Part shown: piece by piece, positions 55,820 to 64,000 of the stretch
How the letters are laid out: each line of letters starts with the position of its first letter
Position numbering within the stretch: the first letter of the stretch is position 1
DNA from: Blasia pusilla
Taxonomy: Eukaryota; Marchantiophyta; Marchantiopsida; Blasiales
Assembly (NCBI GenBank): GCA_050084515.1
Contig: CM114272.1
Span: 1,612,001 to 1,676,000 of the forward strand
DNA: 64,000 nt
Direction of reading: 5' to 3'
Program-made: the position numbers and the translations under genes
The notes under the pieces: model-generated
What the model was told of the DNA's origin: nothing
The model's input: the letters and a program-made list of their open reading frames with translations, nothing else
Databases searched by the model: none

Positions 55820-57039
55820 GGGGATTTTCATTTAGGTCCATATATTTTCATTCGTCGTCCATCCTAGATATTTCCTTCTTCTGTTTTTTTATCTTCCTTT
55901 TTCTCAAAGTTAGGAATAATCCATCTTGGGCGGATTATGAGTGGGTACGGATATGCATGGTACAATCTAGACCACCACATATTAGAGGAATCCACGGCTT
56001 ACAACATTCTACTGGATAAAATCTAGGCCACCAAATATTAGAGGAGTCCACGGCTCATAACATCCTCCGGGCTACAAAGTGTGATCTACACCCGACATCC
56101 CAAGATATAAAGACCCCTAAGATTGAGAAGATCTACACCGTATGAGGGAGAGATGCATGCTCTCCCTACACCGTTGATATGAAAACTATTAAGAAGATAT
56201 AGGAGAAAGTAGTTCCGTGTTTACACGAGACTCCTTGATATCTCAACGGTACACCCTTGAGATATTGAAAATCTAGGGCCATCTTCTCCATACTACTAGT
56301 TTTCATCTACTCTTCATCTTTCATCTACTCCTCATCTTCAGGTAGTATCCCATTGAGATATCCAAAATCTTCTCCATACTACTAGTTTTCATCTACTCCT
56401 CATCTTCAGGTAGTATCCCATTGAGATATCCTCCGGGCTACAAAGTTAAGACTAGTACGAGGAGATGATCCAGATTTGGATATCTCAATGGGATACTACC
56501 TGGGGATACGAAATGAAGACTAGTACGAGGAGATGATCCAGATTTTGGATATCTCAATGGGATACTACCTTAAGATGAGGAGTAGATGAAAGATGAATAG
56601 TAGATGAAAACTAGTAGATGAATAGTAGATGAAAACTAGTAGTATGGAGAAGATGGCCCTAGATTTTCAATATCTCAAGGGTGTACCGTTGAGATATCAA
56701 GGAGTCTCGTGTATACACGGAACTACTTTCTCCTATATCTTCTTAATAGTTTTCATATCATCTCTCCCTCATACGGTGTAGATCTTCTCAATCTTAGGGG
56801 TCTTTATATCTTGGGATGTCGGGTGTAGATTACACTTTGTAGCCCGGAGGATGTTATGAGCCGTGGATTCCTCTAATATGTGGTGGTCTAGATTGTACCA
56901 TGCATATCCGTACCCACTCATAATCCGCCCAAGATGGATTATTCCTAACTTTGAGAAAAAGGAAGATAAAAAAAACAGAAGAAGGAAATATCTAGGATGG
57001 ACGACGAATGAAAATATATGGACCTAAATGAAAATCCCC
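55820..57039. repeat. 1.2-kb near-perfect palindrome (two arms of about 600 bp)
   Basis: GGGGATTTTCATTTAGGTCC at 55,820 and its reverse complement ending at 57,039 bound the structure; the centre is near 56,430. The arms match almost base for base (for example the CCACGGCTCATAACATCC stretch near 56,050 with about 56,870), with small insertions: about 60 bp extra in the left arm near 56,000 and extra short duplicates of the GTAGTATCCCATTGAGATAT unit near the centre. It is built from S sequence on both sides, so it is an S element folded back on itself. No coding capacity. Confidence 0.92.
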
Positions 57040-57272
57040 TATATTAAGCTGAACTAGAAATGGTTTATTTTCTCTAAATTCATGAACCCACCAAAGCTTG
57101 AATTAAAAAAAAATTATTAGAAAAAAAGGGATGATGTGAAAATCACATGAGCCAAAATTTGAACTACCCTCATATTTTCCGGCGAAATCTCCGTATTTAT
57201 ACCAATTTATAAATTATTTTCCTAACCTTACCATTAATTATCTTTTTAATGATAGTTCACAATTCTATTTAC
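57040..57272 (+). repeat. S repeat copy 4 (3' end)
   Basis: Continues from the palindrome in S orientation to the terminus TAATGATAGTTCACA. Together with 54,720-55,010 it extends the inverted symmetry outside the palindrome. Followed immediately by the F-box/kelch-like fragment. Confidence 0.8.
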
Positions 57273-57295
57273 GTCCTCTACGGGTAAGCTTCGTT

Positions 57296-57832
57296 TTGCC
57301 CAAACTGCCTCAAGTGCTCAAATCCTCCTCGCACATCTGCGTCCTGAAAATGGTGATGGAGTACCGCATTACCAGATCCTACAAGGTGTTCGTCGTGGGC
57401 ATGGTGCTGGGCTGTGACAGTTTGAGAATGGAGATTTACGATTCCTCCAGCAAGCAATTGCTGGAACAGCAGCGGCATAGTCCCGCCAAGTACCCCAGGC
57501 GCAGGCCTGTTTATAGCAATAGGGTCCTGTACATCAGGTGCTATGATCAGTATCAGGAGCACATCTTTCTGGTGGGCGTGCTGGAAAACAATTACAAAAT
57601 CGAGAGCGTGTGCTTATGGGAGCTTCAGAGCCCGAGCTGCGTGTGGAAGGAGGTGGACCGCATGCCCCGAGTGCTGTTCATGGAGTTCTTCTGCGACCGG
57701 GATTACTACGATTTCCAGGAAGATGATCGCGTGCTCTTGAAATGCGGCCTGTACGGCGATCTCATCCTCTGCGTCCCATCCAACTCCATCTTCCAAGCCG
57801 CGTTCAAGCTCCTGGCCTACGATCTGCCTTGA
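57296..57832 (+). pseudogene. F-box/kelch-like protein, C-terminal fragment
   Basis: A clean 178-residue frame with GC-rich, gene-like codon use in AT-rich surroundings. It resembles the C-terminal half of plant F-box/kelch proteins: short beta-strand blocks such as YKVFVVGMVLG, SLRMEIYDSSSKQLL, ESVCLWELQ, CVWKEVDRMP and YGDLILCVP. The family is usually 350-450 residues, with an N-terminal F-box that recruits SKP1 of an SCF ubiquitin ligase. Here the F-box and first blades are absent, because the sequence begins right after the S4 terminus. The nominal start is TTG; the first ATG is at residue 19 (57,350). A 16-bp hairpin overlaps the stop codon. It is most simply a captured fragment. If expressed, it would lack SCF binding. 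Confidence 0.6.
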
Positions 57833-57846
57833 TCGTAGGCCAGGAG
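57809..57846. repeat. Perfect 16-bp hairpin spanning the F-box fragment's stop
   Basis: CTCCTGGCCTACGATC (57,809-57,824), loop TGCCTT, then the exact reverse complement (57,831-57,846). The TGA stop lies at the loop/right arm border, so the right arm may have been added at the junction with T2. It could look like a terminator-type hairpin, but plants do not use those. Confidence 0.9.
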
Positions 57847-58130
57847 TCCATTGATTCCCCTACAGGATGCTAGACGCCGACAAGGGAACAGCTATGATTG
57901 AGAGGCTGATTACAATCGAGTGTGCGTTCGCTTGTCTCCCGGTTCGCGTTCCGTCCGCCCGAAGCTGTGTGTGTGGGGTGGACCGGCGTAGAAACGTGAT
58001 AACTGCCGGAGCTTTCAATGCCTATAGAACACGCGCGGAGCGCCACGTCATGCAGGAGAATCTTGGCCGGCGGAGATACTTACGAAGGGACTTCATAGCG
58101 AGCTTACTTTAACTGTTCGTAATCAACCTA
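57847..58130 (+). repeat. T module copy 2
   Basis: Matches T1 over its length. In this locus it is separated from S by the F-box/kelch-like fragment, possibly as that gene's 3' flank. ORF 57,867-58,112 is not conserved in T1. Confidence 0.75.
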
Positions 58131-58500
58131 ACGCTCTAGTATCCCAAAGAACAAGTCCAACCCTCAAAAGGACCTAGTATCGATAAACTAGAAATAATAT
58201 TTATGACTATTACTAAGTGGGCCTTAGCAGTGGAGAGTTTCCAAAGTTATGGAGACCTTGCCTAAGACAAAGAATCTCTGAAAATGAAAATCATTTCTGT
58301 TTGTTCCTCTTCTCCTAGTCCCGTATACTTCTATAGTTAAATTATAAATATGGCCTTATAGCACTCGGAACCCCATCCTCGTCTCACGAGCAATACCCTC
58401 TCACCCCATACGGACCAAATGCAAACCAAGTTTATTGTTGGGGAGGCCGCGTGGTGGTGGGATACGGAAAGCGTTAGAGGGCTAGCTTGCACGGCTAGAG
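58131..58500. other. Spacer between T2 and R3, no gene seen
   Basis: No supported gene or repeat. Confidence 0.4.
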
Positions 58501-58531
58501 CGAACATGACATAATATCTCTAAACACTCTC

Positions 58532-58563
58532 TTACGGCTGTATCAAAGAAGATACAGCCGTAA
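58532..58563. repeat. Perfect 13-bp hairpin at the R3 left edge
   Basis: TTACGGCTGTATC (58,532-58,544), loop AAAGAA, then the exact reverse complement (58,551-58,563). As in R2 (21,104), it lies where R meets unrelated upstream DNA. Confidence 0.85.
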
Positions 58564-60664
58564 CTAAGTAGGAGAAGATGCCTCAATTAGAAGGGAATCT
58601 CTAATTATAAATTTATCGTTAATTATAAATCGGGAGATTGGCACAACTCCTTAAAAAGGCGGACCCTAATTCAACCCATAGAAGAGCTAATCCACCTCTG
58701 AATCTCTCTAGTTGCTATTTGTTATCTCCTGTCCGCATGACAACTCATCACCCGGTTTCTTCGAAGAAACCCAAGCTCCCAATCATGGCCGATGCTGGCC
58801 ACGCCACGCGGCGCTTCACCCTTCGATCCGATAGATCCGGTCCCCACAAATGTCCCATCCCCTCGACGGTCTGACATCCGTGCTTCTGCCCGTTGCATTA
58901 ATGCACCGTTCCGGGCTCCAGTAAATTATCCGAAAAAACCCGTGACAGACCACTGGCGGTGCTGCAACTACACGTGTAGCCCCCTATTTTTTTTTTATTA
59001 TACATGAATATATTAAAGAGACGGTGAGAATTTGAACTAGGTCGAAGCATTTACTGATTCAGTTGAAAATTCTTACTCTCCGAAGGGAACAGATTACATG
59101 AAAAGAATGGAATCACGGAGCTTAGGCCATTTCCAGTTGGTTTTCTCCGCGGATAGGAGTTTCCATTCGTTACAAGATCATCATTTGAGGGAAGAAATGC
59201 GTTCAGGGATCAGGAAGTCGATTTCAGCAGTCTATTACAAGTTCATGGGCTGACAAAAGGACACTTCTCCGTTGAAGCGAATCATCATGTATATAGCGAT
59301 GGTCATTGGGTTGAGCTCGAAGTCAGACTACCGTTACCAGTGAAGAGATTTCTGCTATTGGGGCCGAGTTCAAAGTGAGAATACGTTTGATCCTCGAGAA
59401 ACCCTAAACGCCGTATTCTGGGACTCATCGACGTACCCGCAAATCGTCTCAAACACTGGAACGATTTTGGCTGGACTCAAAATTAAACAGTTCGTGGCAA
59501 AGGATTGAACTCGAGGGCAAAGGGTTGAACTCCAAGACAGAGTGCTGCAAATCTCGGCAAACATCGTCTAAGATCACCACAGTCACTAGCCAGGACTTAT
59601 CATCCAAACCTGGAAAACGCTTGAGCTCGAGCACAGAACATGAGACAAGGATCAAACATGCCAAGGAAATAGTCTTAACACTCTCTAATGACGTACTGGG
59701 TGGCACTCAAAAGCGAATAGTGGCAATTCGATGCCAGAATGCGAATAGTCTCAATTCGAAGCCAGAATGCTGTAAATCGCCGAGGAACACCTTCTAGAAA
59801 CTCCATAGTCACTCACTAGGAACTCCATCATCAGACTGTGGCAAACGAGTTCATACCAGGATCGAGGTCAGACTGCTGCCAACCGTCAAGAAACGCGAGT
59901 CACTGCGCAGGAATCCGCATCAATCCATTGAGAAGGGCCCAGGATCGACGCTACACTGCTTCCAGCCAGAAGTCCCTCGTCAGAACCCATTCTAAAACCA
60001 TGGAAAGCCAAGTTGAACGCAATCTAGAAACCAGAATGATGCCAATGGTCTAAGGACTCCATACTCACTAGCTCGAGCTCAAAATCAGTCACTTGCCAGA
60101 ACCCTCATGAAACGGTGACAAACGTTTGAGTTGGGATGAAACGGTGACAAACGTTTGAGTTGGGAGACGGAATGTTCCCAGTGGTCCAAAGACTCCATGT
60201 TCACTAGCTTGCACTCAAGCTGAGCCCAGGCTTGAGTCCAGAACGCTGCTAGTCACTAGCTCGGACTCGTAATCATGAAGTGGCAAATAAGCTGAGCCCA
60301 GGGTCCAGTCTGAATGGTTACAATGGCCAAAAGGTGCCATAGTCACTAGCTAGAACCCATAATCAGACGGTGCAAACTGGTTCGAGCCTTAGGCTGGAAG
60401 TCAGAATGCTTCCAATCTTCGAAAGACGCCAATCTCTACCAAGAAATGAAGGGAATAATCAGACCAAGCATGGCAAACGAAGCTGAGCCCAGGCTCGAAA
60501 GCAGATAGCTTCGGATAGTCTATAAAAGCTGCATTGAGTTTCTGGGACTCATGAAACCGTGGCAAACTAGCTGAGCCCAGGCTCGAAGGCAGGGTGTTGC
60601 AAATCGTTGAAAAGCACCCGAAGTCATCTCCTATAACCCATGATCAAAAAGTGACAAATGAAAA

Positions 60665-61722
60665 AGTTCATCACTGATTATGAATCGTAGCTAGTGTCTA
60701 TAGCGCCTTTGGACGACTGGCGGCATTATGGCTTCCAGACTCGAATCAACTTCTTTGCGAGAGTCTGGTAATGAGTTGTAGCTATAGACTATAGCGTCTG
60801 TTGGGGATTGCAAGCATTCTGCAGGTTTGCAGACTGGGCTCAACTTATTTTCCAGAGTCCGATTGTGACGTCGAGCTAGATATCATGGACTCTTTCGGTG
60901 ATAAACAGAGTTCTGTCTTCCAGCCTAGACTCGAAGTATTTGATTTCTGCTTATGAGTCCTGGCTGATTCATATGGCGACTTCGACGATTAATAGCACTC
61001 TGGATTCCCAACTGGGCTCAACTTATTAGCCCGAGTCTGATTTTGAGTTCTGGCTAGTGACCATGGCGTCTTCTGGAGATTGGAAGCAGTCTGAGCTTGC
61101 AGCCTAGTATCAACTTATTCTCCAGAGTCTGATTGTGAGCTCTAGCTAGTGACCATAGCGCCTTCTAGAGATTGGCAACACTCTGGCTTGCAGCCCAGGA
61201 TCAACTTATTCTCCAAAGTCTGATCGTGAACTCTAGCTAGTGACCATAGCGCCTTCTAGAGATTGGCAACACTCTGGCTTGCAGCCCAGGATCAACTTAT
61301 TCTCCAAAGTCTGATCGTGAACTCTAGCTAGTGACCATAGCATAGCGCTTACTAGAGATTGGAAACACTCTGGCTTACAACCTAGAGTCAACTTCCTCTC
61401 CAGAGTCTGACTGTGAGCTCTAGCTAGTGACCATAGCGCCTTCTAGAGAATGGAAATCTGGCTTGTAGCCTAGGATCAACTTGTTTTCCAGAGTCTGATT
61501 GTGAGTTCTAGGTTGTTACCATGGTATCTTCTGGCGATTGGCAGGACTCTGGCTACTAGCCTAGAATCAACCTTTTCTCTAGAGTCTGATTGTGAGTTCC
61601 AACTTCTGATCATGGCGTCTTCTGGAGATTGGCAGCATTATTTCTTGGACTCTGGGTTGAACTTATCTACCACGCTATGATTACGAGTCCGAGCTAGTGA
61701 CTATGGTGTCTCTCTACGATTG
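60665..61722 (-). repeat. Inverted satellite core in R3
   Basis: Between these points the 91-bp monomers run on the opposite strand: TTCTAGAGATTGGCAACACT and CTCTAGCTAGTGACCATAGC here, where R1 and R2 have their reverse complements. The left border (about 60,665) matches R1 near 15,925 inverted, and the right border (about 61,722) matches R1 near 14,226. Outside the borders, orientation is normal. About 380 bp of R1-like sequence (13,840-14,226) is missing at the left border. Confidence 0.85.
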
Positions 61723-62002
61723 GCTTATCGCAAATAAAGTGTAGCCCAGGGTCCAGATCAGATGTTCTTGCAATCGCCAAAACACCCCATAGTCGTTAGC
61801 TAGGACTCATAATCAGACCATGGCAAGCAGGTCCAGCCCGCGTTCCGAGGCAGAATTCTGGCCTTCGCCAAAAGACTCCAGAATCATTCGCTACGGCTCA
61901 CAATCAGACTCCTGCGAATAAGTTCGAAGCCACAGCGCTGCCAATCGTTGAAAGTGTGGGTCTCGGAGATGGGCCAGGGGGAGGAGGAAGAAAGCTTCAC
62001 AC

Positions 62003-62598
62003 ATGAAGGCGCACGTTGTAAGCAGCGATTGTGGGAGTATCGGAAACCAGTGCACGATTGTGACAAAAGTGGATGCAATCGCCATGAGCAACGATTTCGT
62101 CTGCACTCCTGTCCCGAAGATGTTTGACGGACATCGAGTCTTCTCCTCCTCGAGCACGCGCGAGCTCACGCCCAACTCGAACAATCTCACGCCAACGGAT
62201 TTTCCATAGGCCTCAGCAGGAAGCTGCTCAGCAAATCAAGCCTCCTCCGTTGGAATGTCATGGACTGCTGTCTCTCTCGAGGAGTCGATAATAGCCCATG
62301 CTTTGATCACCATAACGACCATTACTCTGCTGCCACACAGCAGGACGCCACCATGGAAGCCATGTCGCCGTTCCTTCAAGGAGAGCGCCATCACATTGAA
62401 TTGGATAACATCCCAAGATACGATCTCCAGATCCAAATCTGCGAGGGATTCCAGGCACCGTCTATGCAGACAGGCAGTACAGACAGCCCTCGAGATAAGC
62501 AAGGCAGGCAGAGAAGTACAGCGCATTTTCCACCACTGGGAATCAGTTTCTGGAGCCATGGAGAGTCCATTGACTCAAATTCGAGTACAGTTGCGTGA
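62003..62598 (+). pseudogene. Captured gene-like fragment in R3, unidentified
   Basis: Counterpart of 16,183-16,743. The first frame (62,003-62,209) keeps MKAHVVSSDCG and CTPVPKMFDGHRVFSS, with an extra AMSNDF; the second (62,260-62,598) keeps MDCCLSRGVDNSPCFDHH and FLQGERHHIEL. It lacks the 23-bp hairpin of R1, so it is probably the more original form. The two frames are not joined. No family recognised. Confidence 0.4.
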
Positions 62599-64000
62599 CA
62601 ATCATTGTGCTCCGCATGTCGTCGATCGTGCAGGGCGCTGGGCTGTACCTCAGTACCACCTTGTGATCGTAAGGACTCGCTGGAATGAGTCGGACTAGTC
62701 TGTAGTAGTTGTCACGAATCGAGTCAAGCTTGGATCAAGGGAGATGCTCTAGCTTCCAGATTCCCATTATGACATTCCCCATCATCATCTCCAGATACGA
62801 TTGGGACTTGGGTCTTTTTGAGACGATGCACATTAAAAATCCTCCAAGCGTCATGATCCTGAAGTGGGCCTTGGCTCGAAGGGGTAGATGGATGGATGGA
62901 TGGATGGATGAATGAATGAGAACCTGCTTCCACAAGTTGGAATAGCTCTTGAATCCTATGATCTTTCTTCAAGAGATTTCCGGAGATCATGCAAGGGAAA
63001 TAAGAAGGGTACTTCTTGGAGGCTTGCAGTGAAACTATCTTCTAGGAATGGAGAGAACCTAGAGATCTTCGTGGCTTATGGCATGGAGCGGTACGTGGGT
63101 GAGAGCATGAAGAGATAGGATTTGGATAAGAACCTGGGTTTAAAGAGGGATGGAAAGGATCTTCTCCACCACGTTCTCTGGACAGTTGCAGAGCACTGCT
63201 CTAGTTTCCTCCACCACATTTTTGGAGCTTAAGCTTGAACGACTCTTCATACCTTCTCCATCTCCCTCTCCCTTCTTCTCATTCAGTGAGATGTTTTGCA
63301 ATCCGAGCATTACCATTTTCACAGAGATGCAAAAGGTGAATCGCATGAGTTTTAGACTAAGTGGGATTCTCCCAATATCAAAATATCTCTACTAAAGCTT
63401 GGAAAAAAAGTGAATCTCATGAGCTTTACTTGATGAAAAGAATCTCTACTACCCTCTCTCCCAAGACCAATTCTAGCAACCGCTATCCCTTATTTGGCAG
63501 CCCTAATTCAATCATCCTAGTATTAGCCCATGAGACACTTCTTTTCTACACATAATATAAAAGGGACCACATAGAGGAGGGAGGATCTCATCAATCCATA
63601 TGTTCTCTCGAAATAGAGGCTGTCACACTAAGACTCTCGATATCCGTCTTGGATCTGCATATAATTACAAGCCTCCAATCAAACCTTAATGAGTTCTTCC
63701 ACTTCCCTACTAGTATGTGGATCAAATATGACTCGTGAATCATATGAAGAAGATTCGGGGAATATCAACAAGCATAATATTAAATCTTAGTGGTCTTGTT
63801 TCAACGGCTCCTTTAGGAGAAAATGAGAGTTTCCACTAAAACAACCCCTTAGACTTCAATATAAGGCCACAATCAATCGAAAGGAATTATTGATGCTTTA
63901 ATTTCCTGTAAGTGGCCATACACCCGAATCCGTTGAACAAAGGCACAGACCGTGCAATCCGCTTAACTTGACTCCCGGCTCGGTTAACCGGGCGTCCGAG

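Larger units (their letters stand above)
58620..64000 (+). repeat. R repeat copy 3
   Basis: Same order as R1: conserved block (58,740-58,980), satellite (59,308-61,950), captured fragment (62,003-62,600), tail (62,720-63,860), and the beginning of the 110-150-bp repeats at the window end. The window cuts it off. The centre of its satellite is inverted (see next entry). Confidence 0.8.

Noticed and set aside
57809-57846. Bacterial-type terminator
   Set aside because: The context is plant nuclear repeat DNA, and there is no T run after the stem.

Overview
This looks like nuclear DNA from a land plant. The supporting evidence is a plant-type four-finger CCCH protein, an F-box/kelch-like fragment, plant Ty1/copia and Ty3/gypsy remains, a MULE (MuDR) transposase fragment, Helitrons inserted between A and T, and a short piece resembling plant mitochondrial DNA. 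The species cannot be fixed from the sequence; a non-flowering plant is possible but only a guess. Gene density is very low and almost every base belongs to a repeat or a decayed mobile element. All boundaries of repeats are by-eye estimates.

Layout: 1-2,885 is one arm of a long inverted repeat whose partner is 47,172-50,330. 2,886-9,560 is AT-rich and holds two mini-Helitrons, a MULE fragment, a Ty3/gypsy reverse transcriptase scrap and a 33-bp tandem repeat. 9,560-11,715 holds the one clearly intact gene, a four-zinc-finger CCCH protein. 11,830-27,840 is a run of large composite repeats, ending in an inverted partial copy of the CCCH gene's 5' region joined to a piece of the BPS/ROH1-like gene. 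27,840-30,760 holds a GC-rich island and a 65-bp tandem array. 30,761-36,012 is one full-length but dead copia element with both LTRs and target duplications. 39,021-about 40,239 is an internally deleted Helitron on the minus strand. 42,760-46,340 holds weak unrecognised ORFs. 52,070-53,335 holds a BYPASS1/ROH1-like gene on the minus strand with a probable frameshift. 54,720-64,000 holds more of the same composite repeats around a 1.2-kb palindrome and an F-box/kelch-like gene fragment.

The composite repeats have three recurring modules, named here S, T and R. S is about 1.3 kb, AT-rich, and seen at 19,073-20,490, 24,890-26,196, 54,720-55,819 (minus) and 57,040-57,272 (3' end only). T is about 270 bp and GC-richer, seen at 20,490-20,770, 54,600-54,720 (minus, partial) and 57,847-58,130. 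R is 4-6 kb, seen at about 11,880-18,480, 21,140-24,890 and 58,620-64,000. R contains an array of diverged monomers of about 91 bp, youngest in the middle, then a captured gene-like fragment. Different gene fragments (F-box/kelch-like, BPS/ROH1-like) sit at the same junction just after the S terminus, so S-T-R looks like a fragment-capturing composite.

The most striking pattern is a set of short perfect hairpins (stems 13-23 bp, loops 2-8 nt) scattered through the repeats. Where a sister copy exists, three of them (10,187, 14,468 and 16,579) are visibly a local replacement of one arm by the reverse complement of its neighbour, the signature of template switching. The modules therefore keep a comparative record of repair events, including an organelle-derived filler inside one satellite array and an inverted satellite core in another.
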